Translations under genes and position numbers: made by a program | In this document: positions 38,028-47,747 of the stretch, in pieces | How the letters are laid out: every line of letters begins with the position of its first letter | Position numbering within the stretch: position 1 is the first letter of the stretch | Notes under the pieces: model-generated | What the model was told of the DNA's origin: nothing | Databases searched by the model: none | The model's input: only the letters and a program-made list of their open reading frames with translations | Assembly (NCBI RefSeq): GCF_000423505.1 | Contig: NZ_KE384027.1 | Location: 559,140 to 623,139 of the forward strand | Direction of reading: 5' to 3' | Origin: Pseudoclavibacter soli DSM 23366 | GTDB lineage: Bacteria; Actinomycetota; Actinomycetes; Actinomycetales; Microbacteriaceae | DNA length: 64,000 nucleotides

Positions 38028-39467
38028 GTGGTATCAATAGGAAAAGTGTTACGAGAGGCCTCAAAGTACAGTATACCTACTGTGATGTCTGCGGTTCTGT
38101 CGGTGGTTCTGATACCGTTTATCTCACGATCGTACCCCGCGGAGCAGTACGGGATCATAAACGTATTCTATACCGTCGGAAACAGCATAATGATGTTCAG
38201 TCTCTTGGGGCTTGACAATGCAGTATTGCGGTTCTATCAAGCTCCTCTACCAGGGCTCACCAACAGGCGCGCTGTCAGTATTTCCCTCGGAGTGGCTGAA
38301 TGTATCATTCTGTCTATTACTGTCTTGGCTGCGGTGTTTTGGCCTACTGAGATTTCTGTTTTTCTCTTCGGTGAGTACAATAGGCTAGGGATTCTAGAAC
38401 TCGGTCTCTTCGCAGCTGCGCTGGTCATGTTTCGATTGCTCAGTATAGTGACGCGTCAGGAATTCAACGCAAAAGGATATAATGTACAGCAAATCGCGCT
38501 GACATTGTCCACAAAGGTGCTGTTCGTTGTAGGTTTGTTACTCTCTACCGGGTACATGAGCTCGATTACCATGATGACCCTCTGGACTGTATCATTCGCG
38601 CTTTTGTTCTCGACTGGATTTGCGCGTAAATACGTTACTTGGTCTTTCAAACGCGTCCCGAGTTCCTCGCTGAACGCCTTTCTCCGGTTTGCGTTGCCAA
38701 CTATGCCAGCGGCTTTGCTGGTCTGGCTGAATACATCGATCGCTAAGTTAATAATGGCCGGTCTGGGAGATTTTCAAGGAGCGGGAGTATTCGCACTAGC
38801 ATTCACAATTGCTAACGCATTTTCTGTGATTCCTGCTGCGTTTTCAATTTACTGGTCGCCGTTCGTCTACAAGCATTACGCAGCGGAACAAGACTTGATC
38901 AAGCGGATGCAAGATCTTATCACGGGCATCACCCTGTTCCTGGTTTTGATGTTCCTTTGTTTCCAAGATCTGATCTACTTGCTGGTAGGCCAAGAGTATG
39001 AAAGCTCGCAGTCATACTTCATGCTAATCATGCTCGTCCCAATTCAGCTACTTCTCGTAGAGACGGTGGGGTATGGGATCTACTTGAGGAACAAGAGTTA
39101 TCTGCGCCTAGTTGTTGTCGCCATTGCTGCACTCATCAATCTTTTCTTATGTCTTCTGTTTATCCCTATCTGGGGAAGTTTGGGAGCGGCAATTGCACTT
39201 GGTGGATCTTCTGTCGTCATGCTTTGGGGAAGCTACTATTTTGGCCAGAGGTACTATGTTAGCGTCAAGAATGTGCATCGCACACGCATCGTGTATTGGC
39301 TGGTGATTCTGCTCTGCGGCTCTAACTACTGGGGAGCTCATAACCACTGGTTGCGCACGGTACTAGTTTTCATAGGTGCAGGAGTAGGTGCTCTCCTTTA
39401 CGGTAGGGCTGGATTGGCGTGGTTCTCTGCATCCCGTATTTCAAAAAGAAGGAACAATGGAGCGTAA
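38028..39467 (+). CDS. Wzx-type polysaccharide repeat-unit flippase
   Basis: A 479-residue membrane protein with 12-14 hydrophobic helices, of the MOP/MATE-like polysaccharide exporter superfamily. The start REASKYSIPTVMSAVLSVVLIPFISRSYPAEQYGIINVFYTVGN and FALPTMPAALLVWLNTSIAKLIMAG are typical. It should move the lipid-linked repeat unit across the membrane for polymerisation. It starts with GTG and its stop overlaps the next start by one base (TAATG). Confidence 0.9.
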   Translation: MVSIGKVLREASKYSIPTVMSAVLSVVLIPFISRSYPAEQYGIINVFYTVGNSIMMFSLLGLDNAVLRFYQAPLPGLTNRRAVSISLGVAECIILSITVLAAVFWPTEISVFLFGEYNRLGILELGLFAAALVMFRLLSIVTRQEFNAKGYNVQQIALTLSTKVLFVVGLLLSTGYMSSITMMTLWTVSFALLFSTGFARKYVTWSFKRVPSSSLNAFLRFALPTMPAALLVWLNTSIAKLIMAGLGDFQGAGVFALAFTIANAFSVIPAAFSIYWSPFVYKHYAAEQDLIKRMQDLITGITLFLVLMFLCFQDLIYLLVGQEYESSQSYFMLIMLVPIQLLLVETVGYGIYLRNKSYLRLVVVAIAALINLFLCLLFIPIWGSLGAAIALGGSSVVMLWGSYYFGQRYYVSVKNVHRTRIVYWLVILLCGSNYWGAHNHWLRTVLVFIGAGVGALLYGRAGLAWFSASRISKRRNNGA

Positions 39468-40723
39468 TGGAAGTTATCGCATTTTTCGAACATAAAGTTC
39501 GAGAGCTAGCGGCTCTGAGACGGCTAAGGTCCGAGTTGCAGAAACGTGGAGATACTGTCTCTATCTATTCGATCGCATTCGAATGGTCTGACGCTTATGC
39601 ATCAGCCAAAAAACATGGTATTGATGTCCTACTTGTGCCGTGGTGCTATAGGGCCGATCAGTTTTGGCGCTTTTCTCCATTTTACGAGCTAAACCCAGAG
39701 TTGAAGATGATAAATCTTCATCATGAGCAGATTACCCCTCAACTCACTAAAAATGTTCTACTGCCTAGAGATCAAATTGCTTGTGAGTACCCATGGCACT
39801 TCAGCTGGACGGAGTATTTTAGGGACTTGCTCATTTCGGCCGGAGTAGACGAAAGTCGAATTCGGGTCGTCGGGAATCTACGTCTTGAGCCCACAGCTTC
39901 CGATTGTGAACGGTTCAGTACCCGCGCCTCCTTTGCTGAAAGGTATCATCTAGATACCTCGAAGAAATGGATTCTCTATGCAGAATCTCGGAGAATCGAC
40001 GCGATCAGTTTGGAAAAGATTGGGAACGATCTTACCGTACTATCAGATGTTTCCGTAGCTGATTGTGAACGTTATTTTGAGCGCTGGAAGCTTTCCTTGC
40101 GTCGTACGATTGATCAGATTAAGTCGTTGCCGAGTTCTTTTTTCGATGAATTCGAGATAATCTATCGTCCGCATCCTGGGTCGACTATCGACTTTAGTCT
40201 TGGCGAATATGCTCGGATCATATCAGACGGACCAATAGCCCCTTGGATCAACAGTTCGGATGTATTTTGCACTTGGCAAAGTACGTCAGCATTCGAGGCT
40301 GACATGGCAGGACTTCCAGTATTCTTTCATGAATCTGTCCCGATCCCCGAATCTGAGCGCATGCCTGGCGTTAGTGATTACTACGCAATTCATAATATCG
40401 ACGAGATCAACTCTGCATCAATCGAGAAGTGCCTGTTAAGTCGAGAGCAGGATCCGATTTTCACTCGTTACGTTGGTAGGTGGAATCCGGATGCTGATCA
40501 TCATTACGCAGATGCAGTTCATGGTGTCGCTGCTCTGGCTGAATCAAAGAGCATAGTTCCATACAACAGAGTCTGGAAAATGAAAATGTGGGGATCTGAA
40601 CTCGTGATTCGTTTTTTGAAACGTTACTCATTGATAAGGAAGTTGCACTGGCCTAAGACCGCATCCATGATGTATGACGATATTCCATTCGGCGATAAAT
40701 CGTGCATCGATCTACATCGTTGA
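39467..40723 (+). CDS. Predicted surface carbohydrate biosynthesis glycosyltransferase
   Basis: A 418-residue soluble protein. MEVIAFFEHKVRELAALRRLRSELQKRGDTVSIYSI and INLHHEQIT at the front, IIYRPHPGS in the middle, and WINSSDVFCTWQSTSAFEADMAGLPVFFHES in the C-terminal half are the kind of GT-B/CDP-glycerol-transferase-like motifs found in proteins annotated as surface carbohydrate biosynthesis protein. Family assignment is tentative. The ATG at 39467 overlaps the flippase stop. Confidence 0.7.
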   Translation: MEVIAFFEHKVRELAALRRLRSELQKRGDTVSIYSIAFEWSDAYASAKKHGIDVLLVPWCYRADQFWRFSPFYELNPELKMINLHHEQITPQLTKNVLLPRDQIACEYPWHFSWTEYFRDLLISAGVDESRIRVVGNLRLEPTASDCERFSTRASFAERYHLDTSKKWILYAESRRIDAISLEKIGNDLTVLSDVSVADCERYFERWKLSLRRTIDQIKSLPSSFFDEFEIIYRPHPGSTIDFSLGEYARIISDGPIAPWINSSDVFCTWQSTSAFEADMAGLPVFFHESVPIPESERMPGVSDYYAIHNIDEINSASIEKCLLSREQDPIFTRYVGRWNPDADHHYADAVHGVAALAESKSIVPYNRVWKMKMWGSELVIRFLKRYSLIRKLHWPKTASMMYDDIPFGDKSCIDLHR

Positions 40724-40734
40724 TCTTGCTCAAT

Positions 40735-41943
40735 ATGAATATGACAATGGGGCTCTCGACACCCAGAAGCGCGAAGCGTAGAGAATCCTGGTTTCTTGGC
40801 GGGTTGAGCCTTTGGCTGCTCGCGAAGGTGCTTCGTTACTCTATGTTTGTAGTTGAAACGCCTCAGCTCGAGCTGGTGTTCGTGGGAGTTGAATTCCTCG
40901 CCTTAGTAATTCTCATTTTATTCGAGCTGATTTTCAATTTTTCGCAAGCTTCAAAGGTGCTCACGATATTCGTCATCTTGCTGTTGACCGTCGTCATAAC
41001 GATGACAACCGGATACTTTTACTTGGCTGAAAGCGCCCTTATAATTGTCGTATCGCGCAACTGTAATTTGCGGTCAATTCTTCGTATCGCTTTTTGGACT
41101 TTGTGTATCGCTGTTGCGGTAGTTGTACTGACCTCTTTGGCTGGAATAATTCCGAACTATATCTTCACTTGGGGAGAACGAGTCAGGTTGGGGTTAGGAT
41201 TCAAGTATGCTACATATGTTCCAGCTTTCGCGTTCGCGTTGATCGCTCTATATGGGTATCTTCAGTTCGAATATCTGAAACTGAGTTATTTGCTTTCCGC
41301 ATTTTTCATCGAGGCCATTTTATTCTACTACACGGATACTCGTTTTCTAGCTGTCTTGGGCGCAGTTGGCGCGTTGTTTATGTTTATAGTTTCGAGATTC
41401 GTGATGCGTGATTCAAGAGTACTTCGGTTGTTGTGGATCACGCCTGCTTTATTTCTCGTTTTTCTTATCGGATCTTACTGGTTGGCAGTCATGTATGATC
41501 CGGGGAGCAACTCGTATAATTCGTTGAATGTCCTACTCAGCGATAGGCTCGCCTTGGGCCAAGCGGCGATATCAGACTGGGGTATTGCGTTGTGGGGACA
41601 AGAAGTTGAATACAATGCAATTACGTGGAACAGTGGTGTGCCAAGTCTACCTGACACCGTTAACGTCGTGGACTCATCATATTTGAGTGCCTTGTTGCTC
41701 TTTGGGCCAGTTGTCTCAACTGCAATTTTTTCTTGTCTAACTATGCTGGCAGTAAATGGCTGTCGGCGCAAAGATTGGGGGCTGGTCATAGGCCTGTTGC
41801 TTATGGCGATCATGGGGCTGTTTGAGCCTCGGCTCCTTCTTTTAGAGTACAATCCGTTCTTATTGTGCTTCGGGCCTTTATTCCTTCGTGCGAAGTCGAA
41901 ACCAAACATTGCCGACTCCCGCGTGGTATATCGAGGCGGGTGA
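40735..41943 (+). CDS. Putative Wzy-type polysaccharide polymerase
   Basis: A 402-residue, very hydrophobic protein with about 10-11 predicted helices and a large extracellular loop near residues 255-315 (DPGSNSYNSLNVLLSDRLALGQAAISDWGIALWGQEVEYN), the usual topology and motif style (RLALG...WG) of O-antigen polymerases. Such proteins share little sequence, so the call rests on topology and on its place beside the flippase. GTG 40702 is an upstream alternative start. Confidence 0.75.
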   Translation: MNMTMGLSTPRSAKRRESWFLGGLSLWLLAKVLRYSMFVVETPQLELVFVGVEFLALVILILFELIFNFSQASKVLTIFVILLLTVVITMTTGYFYLAESALIIVVSRNCNLRSILRIAFWTLCIAVAVVVLTSLAGIIPNYIFTWGERVRLGLGFKYATYVPAFAFALIALYGYLQFEYLKLSYLLSAFFIEAILFYYTDTRFLAVLGAVGALFMFIVSRFVMRDSRVLRLLWITPALFLVFLIGSYWLAVMYDPGSNSYNSLNVLLSDRLALGQAAISDWGIALWGQEVEYNAITWNSGVPSLPDTVNVVDSSYLSALLLFGPVVSTAIFSCLTMLAVNGCRRKDWGLVIGLLLMAIMGLFEPRLLLLEYNPFLLCFGPLFLRAKSKPNIADSRVVYRGG

Positions 41944-42108
41944 AGTCTGTAAGTTCACTCGGTCTGCTGAAGGTTTGGTTGGCTGTTTTCCTTATGCTGC
42001 GGTTGCAGTTGGTTGATAGGACAGTGTCAGGTGGCACCGTTTTTCTCTTTAGGCACACAGCGATTCACGTTGGCGAGTGTTCGCGGGAGCAGTGGGAACA
42101 GAGGCGCT

Positions 42109-42561
42109 TCATCCAGCATTTACATCTTGGGGCCGCTTCGAAGCGGTCGCAAGAAGAACGCCAATGAACCCCCCGAAACTATTCATCGCCACATCAAATA
42201 TGGAGGCGAAACGCTCGGGCAGTAGCAGCCCCTGACCGAGCTCAATAGTGACTGACACGGCTACGCAGCACAGTACGGCGACCCAAGCGAGACGGCGGGG
42301 CAGAAGCAGCGCGATCAGCAGGCCAGCTGGAATGAATAGCAGTACGTTCGCCGTGCGTTCCACGAAGGAGTAGTTGAGAAAGCCTGGTGCTCCGTGGGCG
42401 TGAAGCCACGCGAGAACGTGAAATAGTGTTCCATCGAGATCTCGGTCAACAGGTGTGGGCCAGAACGCGATGAAGCCAAGCGTCACCACATAAGCGGCTA
42501 GAGCAACGCTGACCCAAGCCCTGTGGCTGGGCGTGGGACTACGAGCGTGCGATTGGCGCAT
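42109..42561 (-). CDS. VanZ-family membrane protein
   Basis: A 150-residue protein with four hydrophobic helices. FWPTPVDRDL, NYSFVERTANVLLFIPAGLLIALLLP, and SVTIELGQGLLLPERFASIFDVAMNSFGGFIGVLLA form the VanZ pattern (ERxxN, IELxQ, R..D...N..G). The family's function is uncertain; VanZ itself gives low-level teicoplanin resistance. It converges on the putative polymerase and is divergent from the DUF4012 gene by 50 bases. A TAGCAT hexamer 6 bases before its start suggests a leaderless mRNA. The 165 bases before 42109 show no gene. Confidence 0.85.
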   Translation of the reverse strand: MRQSHARSPTPSHRAWVSVALAAYVVTLGFIAFWPTPVDRDLDGTLFHVLAWLHAHGAPGFLNYSFVERTANVLLFIPAGLLIALLLPRRLAWVAVLCCVAVSVTIELGQGLLLPERFASIFDVAMNSFGGFIGVLLATASKRPQDVNAG

Positions 42562-42611
42562 CCATTCATGCTACGCGGGGTAAAGCCTATCGGCGCGGTA
42601 AGCTGAAGCGC

Positions 42612-44450
42612 ATGCCCAAGCACCAAGAGAAATCTCGAGCAACGCAACGACATCGAGGCGAGAAACGACGTCGCCGCTGGCCGTGGGTCGTTGGGGCTAT
42701 CGTGCTGCTGGGGCTCCTTCTCGGTATCGCAGGGGCGGTCATCGCGACCAGTGCACTCAGCGCCCGAGACCACTTGCAGGCTGCGAAATCCAACTTGAGC
42801 AGGGTCTCGGATCTTTACAAGGCGGGTGACCGCGATGGCGCAAAAGCCCAGTACGTCAGCGCGCGAAACGAAGCCAGTGCAGCCTCTGACGATGTCTCTG
42901 GATGGTTGTGGTCTGCCGGGCAGGTGACTCCTTGGGCAGGGAGCAACCTCACTGCAGTGCGAACTGTCGCTGATCAGACGGCTGGAGTGCTGACTGATGC
43001 GCAGCCTCTGGCCGAGGCCGCGTTCGCGCTCAACCCGGATGAGCTCGTTCACGACGGGGCCTTAGATCTCGATTCTCTGACATCGTTGATCGGGCAGCTG
43101 GATCCGCTGGATGCCCGACTGGAGGACGCCAAGCAGGCGCTTGACGCGGTGAACACGGATGGGTTGGTTTCACAGGTTGCCGACGGGGTGACCCAGTTGC
43201 GCGATCAGGTGGATTCGCTGCAGCCAGGAGTGCAGCGAGCAGCAGATCTTGGACAGTATCTTCCGACCTTGCTTGGCAGTGACGGGCCGAAGAACTACCT
43301 GTTGCTCTTCCAGAACAATGCAGAGGTGCGAGCGCTTGGTGGAAACCCTGCTTCTCTGATGCTGCTGACCGTGGACAACGGACGACTTGAGATCAGCGAC
43401 CAAAAGTCGAGTGGTGATTTCTCGAATGGGCGTGCCACGCCTATCGCAGACATAAACGAAGATACGTACAGCGTGTTCATCTCGAACGTGGCTCGCTATG
43501 AAATGGACATGACCGGCTTGCCCGACCTACCGCAAGTTGCCACGTTAGCTCAGGCCTGGTGGAAGGACGCTGGAGGGACGCAGCAGATCGATGGTGTGAT
43601 GACGTTTGATCCGGTTGGGCTCAGCTATCTGCTTCGCGCGACTGGGCCGGTCACATTGCAGAACGGCGATGTGCTGACCTCAGACAATGTTGTGCAGGCG
43701 GTGCTCAGCGACGTGTACGCGAAGTATTCGCTGCCCGCCGCTCAAGATGCGTACTTTGCGGCAGCGGCTGCGTCGGTGTTCGACGCGTTGACGGACCAGC
43801 CGGTGGATGCGCAAAAGCTCGTTGAAGCACTCGGGCAGTCAGTCGACGAACGCCGCCTGCTGTTCTGGAGCGCTGACGAGAACGTGCAAAATGCACTCTC
43901 TGACAACAGTGACCTGCAAGGGGTTATTCCGGAAGACGGTACAGGGGCTGACGACACGACCTCGGTCGGCGTCTATCTCTGGGACACTACCGGCTCGAAG
44001 ATCGATTACCACGTGCGTAACGACAATGACCTAGTCAAGAAAGTCTGCCAGAGTAGTGGAACGACAACGTATAGCGTCGACATCTCGCTGACCTCAACCA
44101 TCACACCGGAGGAAGCGCAGCAGTTGCCGGCGTATGTGCTGCCAGACGGGCCAAAAGCGGCCCAACGCTTCGGCACGGACATCTACGTCTTTGGGCCGCA
44201 AGGCAGCACCTTCGCTGGCATGGAAGTGATCAGCGGTGGGCTTGACCAAGGAGTTCGACAGGAAGGTGCGACCTTGGGGCGGCCGGCGGTGCGAATCGGT
44301 ACACAGATGGCGTTCGGCACTACGACAACGGTTCGGGTGACTTTCACGGCGCCCACCGCAGCCAACGACCTCTCGACCCTCAACCTGCTGACTACGCCGA
44401 TGGTGCAGCCAGTCGGCGCGAAGGCCTCAACCACTGACGAGTGTGAGTAA
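42612..44450 (+). CDS. DUF4012 domain membrane protein
   Basis: A 612-residue protein: basic N-terminus, one membrane helix (about 25-47), a helical region (50-215), and the DUF4012 extracellular domain (YLLLFQNNAEVRALGGNPASLMLLTVDNGRLEI, ADINEDTYSVFISNV, DGVMTFDPVGLSYLLRATGPV). DUF4012 proteins resemble LytR-CpsA-Psr-linked envelope proteins and occur next to capsule genes in actinobacteria; a role in attaching or displaying the polysaccharide is inferred only. TAAGCT 8 bases before the ATG and lack of a ribosome-binding site suggest leaderless translation. Confidence 0.88.
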   Translation: MPKHQEKSRATQRHRGEKRRRRWPWVVGAIVLLGLLLGIAGAVIATSALSARDHLQAAKSNLSRVSDLYKAGDRDGAKAQYVSARNEASAASDDVSGWLWSAGQVTPWAGSNLTAVRTVADQTAGVLTDAQPLAEAAFALNPDELVHDGALDLDSLTSLIGQLDPLDARLEDAKQALDAVNTDGLVSQVADGVTQLRDQVDSLQPGVQRAADLGQYLPTLLGSDGPKNYLLLFQNNAEVRALGGNPASLMLLTVDNGRLEISDQKSSGDFSNGRATPIADINEDTYSVFISNVARYEMDMTGLPDLPQVATLAQAWWKDAGGTQQIDGVMTFDPVGLSYLLRATGPVTLQNGDVLTSDNVVQAVLSDVYAKYSLPAAQDAYFAAAAASVFDALTDQPVDAQKLVEALGQSVDERRLLFWSADENVQNALSDNSDLQGVIPEDGTGADDTTSVGVYLWDTTGSKIDYHVRNDNDLVKKVCQSSGTTTYSVDISLTSTITPEEAQQLPAYVLPDGPKAAQRFGTDIYVFGPQGSTFAGMEVISGGLDQGVRQEGATLGRPAVRIGTQMAFGTTTTVRVTFTAPTAANDLSTLNLLTTPMVQPVGAKASTTDECE

Positions 44451-44514
44451 TGCCTAAGTCAGTTGTGCAGAAAAAGTCGGCTAAACTGCCTGAGACCATA
44501 GAGGGGGTTGCCGC

Positions 44515-46125
44515 GTGACGGTACAGGAGTACTGGAAGATCGCCCGACGATACTGGATGCTGATCGTCGGGGCGCTGATCGCTGGCGTGGTATTGGCGAC
44601 AGCGGTGACGCTCTTCATGCCCAAGAAATATCAAGCGACGGCAAGCGGGTTCATTTCGGTTCCCGCCTCGCAAGAAACAGCTTCAGGCTCCGTCTCGGCA
44701 GATACTTATGCCAAGTCGCGGGCCAAATCGTATGTGGAACTGGGGCAGAGTAAGTCCGTAGCGGAAAAAGTCATCTCTCGGCTCGGATTGACCACGACAC
44801 CGGCAGCGCTGCTGGGGCAAGTCTCGGTGACTGCACCTACCAACACTGTGACCATTCAAGTCACTGCGACTGCGCGCACCGCCCAGGCATCAGCGGATTT
44901 GGCCAATGCATGGATTGATGAACTGACCGAGCAGATTAACGAAGTTGAATCTGCATGGAAGCAGACTGGCACTGAGGGCAGCGAAACCCCCGTGTCGACT
45001 CTGGTCACGTATGACGAGGCGACTGCGCCGACCTCAGCGAGCTCTCCGAAACTCATGCTGAACGTCGCCATTGGCGGGTTGGCCGGGCTCGTACTCGGTG
45101 CAGGTGCGGCAATTGCCCTCACCGTCTTCGACCGCCGCCTGCGCAGCGCCGAAGCCATCACCGAACAATTCGATGTGGCGATTATGGGCAAGCTGCCCGA
45201 GACGAACTGGTTCACGAAGCACAAGTCCCGGCTGCTCGCAGAAGAGACACAACACAGTCGCACGAAGGGCGACGCAACCACGGCGTTCCGCGAGGCACTG
45301 CGCGAACTGCGCACGAACATCCAATATGTCGACGTGGATCATCCAGTTCGGGCACTCATGGTGACTTCATCGTTGCCCGGCGAAGGCAAATCAACGGTGG
45401 CTGCAAACTTGGCTGTCGCACTCGCTGATGCAGGAGAGACAGTCGTACTGATCGATGGTGACCTGCGTCGCCCCACGGTGGCCAAGACCTTCGGCCTGTC
45501 ATCAGGTGCCGGTGTGACCGATGTACTCGCCGGGCGAGCCGAGTTGGGAGCAGTGCTGCAGCGCTGGCGTTTAGGCACGGAGCTGTACTTGCTGCCGGCA
45601 GGGCATTTGCCGCCGAACCCGAGTGAGCTTCTCGGCTCTGATGCGATGACTGACCTGCTGCGTGAGCTCTCGGGGTATGCAATTATCTTGATCGATGCTC
45701 CGCCCACGTTGCCAGTAACCGACGCTGCCGTGCTGAGCACCAAAGTCGATGGCGTGATTGTCGCGGTAGTCGCAGGCAAGACCACCAGTGACCAGCTCGG
45801 CACGACGCTTGAGCATCTGCACCGAGTCAAGGCCAACATCTATGGCGTGGTACTCAACCGTGTGCCGACCAAGGGTATCGACTCTGAAGGGTATGGCTAT
45901 TACTCCAGCGGGTACACCTCCAACGCTCCGGCAAAGCCCGTGACCGTAGAACGGGTGGCCCCTCTGCGCGCAGATGTGACTGCCGATGGGCGGTTACGAG
46001 TCACCCCCGATGCCACCGCAGCGCAGGCTCCGGTGAAGTCTTCCGCCCGGCCACCGCGTGCAGAGCACGCAGACAAAGACTTGAGCTTTGATGATCTTCT
46101 AGCATTCTCCAAGGATGAGAACTGA
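44515..46125 (+). CDS. Chain-length regulator fused to bacterial tyrosine kinase (Wzz/CapAB type)
   Basis: Controls chain length and export of polysaccharide by autophosphorylation. It has 536 residues from GTG. Helix 1 (about 16-36) and helix 2 (about 180-205) flank an extracellular Wzz domain (PKKYQATASGFISVPAS). The cytosolic kinase has Walker A SLPGEGKST with Lys292, Walker A' VVLIDGDLRRPT and Walker B IILIDAPPT. A tyrosine cluster GYGYYSSGY lies near 460, though followed by a 70-residue tail. The phosphatase gene follows 2 bases later. GAGGGGG precedes the start. Confidence 0.93.
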   Translation: MTVQEYWKIARRYWMLIVGALIAGVVLATAVTLFMPKKYQATASGFISVPASQETASGSVSADTYAKSRAKSYVELGQSKSVAEKVISRLGLTTTPAALLGQVSVTAPTNTVTIQVTATARTAQASADLANAWIDELTEQINEVESAWKQTGTEGSETPVSTLVTYDEATAPTSASSPKLMLNVAIGGLAGLVLGAGAAIALTVFDRRLRSAEAITEQFDVAIMGKLPETNWFTKHKSRLLAEETQHSRTKGDATTAFREALRELRTNIQYVDVDHPVRALMVTSSLPGEGKSTVAANLAVALADAGETVVLIDGDLRRPTVAKTFGLSSGAGVTDVLAGRAELGAVLQRWRLGTELYLLPAGHLPPNPSELLGSDAMTDLLRELSGYAIILIDAPPTLPVTDAAVLSTKVDGVIVAVVAGKTTSDQLGTTLEHLHRVKANIYGVVLNRVPTKGIDSEGYGYYSSGYTSNAPAKPVTVERVAPLRADVTADGRLRVTPDATAAQAPVKSSARPPRAEHADKDLSFDDLLAFSKDEN

Positions 46126-46127
46126 GC

Positions 46128-46850
46128 ATGCCGACTCGACGCTCTTTGCGTGCGCAGGAGCGAGCGAAACAGCAGCAACCGACTGGGCCAAGAAGGTTTC
46201 TGACACCCGGGCACTCCCTTTCTCGAGACGATGCTTCTGAGCTGCAGGATGAACACGCACGGCGATTTCGAGTGCTCACCGTCTGTACTGGCAATATTTG
46301 TCGCTCGCCACTGGCTGAGCTACTCATAGCGAGTCTCGTCGATCCGAAGCAGATCGAAGTGTCAAGCGCAGGGACAGGTGCGCCTGCGGGGTCACCTGTC
46401 GACGAGACGGTTGCGGAGCTGGCTAGCCTTCGTGGACTCGACCCCAGCAGACACCGAGCGCGCCGAATCACTGAGGAGATCATCGCTGGTAGCGATCTCG
46501 TGTTGGCGCTGACGGAACGGCACCGAGAGCGCGTGGTGGCGCTGCATCCGGCTGCGATTGGCCAGGCATTTACGCTGCGTGAGTATGCGACGATCGTCTT
46601 GGCCATCCAACGTGGCGTGGCAGCGGGGATTACTGAGGTGCCGAGCGGCCCGGAAGGATGGCGTGCATTGGCGGGAGACCTGCGCTCGTCAGTGCGACGT
46701 GCTGCACAGCAACGTGGGGATTCAGCCGATTGGCTGGATATCACCGACCCGATCGGTGGCACTCGAGACCTGCATGAGCGAGTCGCTGCTCATATCGAAG
46801 CTGCGGTGCAGGCAGTGGTGCCCGCATTGCGCTATAGCGCTGACCGTTAG
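46128..46850 (+). CDS. Low-molecular-weight protein tyrosine phosphatase
   Basis: Expected to dephosphorylate the neighbouring tyrosine kinase. It has 240 residues: a 45-residue basic extension, then the P-loop CTGNICRS with Cys53 and Arg59, and DITDP near 204 with the general-acid Asp. It is longer than the usual 150-160 residues because of the N-terminal extension and an insertion around 140-190 (VPSGPEGWRALAGDLRSSVRRAA). Kinase-phosphatase pairing is standard in Wzy-dependent capsule loci. Confidence 0.92.
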   Translation: MPTRRSLRAQERAKQQQPTGPRRFLTPGHSLSRDDASELQDEHARRFRVLTVCTGNICRSPLAELLIASLVDPKQIEVSSAGTGAPAGSPVDETVAELASLRGLDPSRHRARRITEEIIAGSDLVLALTERHRERVVALHPAAIGQAFTLREYATIVLAIQRGVAAGITEVPSGPEGWRALAGDLRSSVRRAAQQRGDSADWLDITDPIGGTRDLHERVAAHIEAAVQAVVPALRYSADR

Positions 46851-46925
46851 TAGCCTCTCCGGGCCTCTTGTCGGTTGTCGCCGTACAGCTTTCCCGATAA
46901 GCTGGAGAGAGACAGCAGGTGTTTC

Positions 46926-46944
46926 TAAGGCAAGCCTAAATTAC
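46926..46944. promoter_or_regulatory. DtxR/IdeR-like iron box upstream of sufC
   Basis: The 19 bases read TAAGGCAAGCCTAAATTAC and match the DtxR/IdeR operator consensus TTAGGTTAGSCTAACCTAA at 13 positions, including the core AGGnnAGCCTAA. It lies 40 bases before the sufC start, where iron-dependent repression of an iron-sulfur assembly operon would make sense. Found by eye; not scored. Confidence 0.5.
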
Positions 46945-46983
46945 TTGGATGCTGAACTCTGCTGCTGACAGGGGAGGGCGTTT

Positions 46984-47718
46984 ATGGCCGGTGCAAGTGC
47001 ACTTAGTCTGCAGGGTGTTGAGGTCGCGGCTGCGGGCCGTACCGTGTGCCGTGGTGTCGATCTTGACCTACCTCATGGTGAGATTCACGTGTTGTTCGGC
47101 CCTAATGGGTCGGGCAAATCATCTCTGCTGAGCGCGATCATGGGGTTGCCTGGGTATGAGCTCACTGCCGGGCGGGCGCTGCTTGACGGCACAGACCTTA
47201 CCGAACTCGACTTGGCCGGGCGCGCTCGAGCTGGTCTCGGCATCGCTTATCAGCGGCCCCCTGCGATCAACGGTGTGTCGATCGCGGCGCTCGCCGAATC
47301 GCTGGGCGCAACCGGGCATCTTCGCGAAGAAGAAGCCGCTCTCGACTTGGTGAATTTCGAATCGCGCGACGTGAACTCAGGGTTTTCGGGCGGTGAGATC
47401 AAACGCTGGGAGATTCTCAAACTGTTCTTGCAACAGCCAGAGGTGTGCCTCTTTGACGAACCCGAGAGCGGTGTTGACCTCGAACACATCGCCGCTGTCG
47501 GTGCCGCGATCGAGCGGCTGCTGGCCCAGCCCGCTCCGAGCGGACGCCCCCGATCTGCGCTGATCATCACCCACACCGGGTTCATTCTCGACTACGTGAA
47601 AGCGACCACCGGGCACATGATGATCGACGGTCACATCGTCTACTCGGGCCCAGCCGCCGAACTGTTCGACCACATTCGCAACCACGGATACTCGGTGCCG
47701 GGCGCATCCGCCGCCTGA
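46984..47718 (+). CDS. sufC: SufC-type ATPase of iron-sulfur cluster assembly
   Basis: SufC is the ABC-type ATPase that drives Fe-S scaffold rearrangement. It has 244 residues: Walker A GPNGSGKSS at 39-47, YQRPPAINGVS in the Q-loop, signature FSGGEIKRWEILKL, Walker B VCLFDEPESGVD, and the switch histidine in IITHTGFILDYV. FSGGEIKR and DEPESGVD with the ExDxGxD-like pattern separate SufC from transport ABC proteins. It is the first gene here and is followed directly by one SufB/D-type gene, not by the full sufBDCSU set. A strong GGGGAGGG site precedes it. Confidence 0.9.
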   Translation: MAGASALSLQGVEVAAAGRTVCRGVDLDLPHGEIHVLFGPNGSGKSSLLSAIMGLPGYELTAGRALLDGTDLTELDLAGRARAGLGIAYQRPPAINGVSIAALAESLGATGHLREEEAALDLVNFESRDVNSGFSGGEIKRWEILKLFLQQPEVCLFDEPESGVDLEHIAAVGAAIERLLAQPAPSGRPRSALIITHTGFILDYVKATTGHMMIDGHIVYSGPAAELFDHIRNHGYSVPGASAA

Positions 47719-47747
47719 ACCCGACCCAAGAGAAACGGAGCTCAAAG

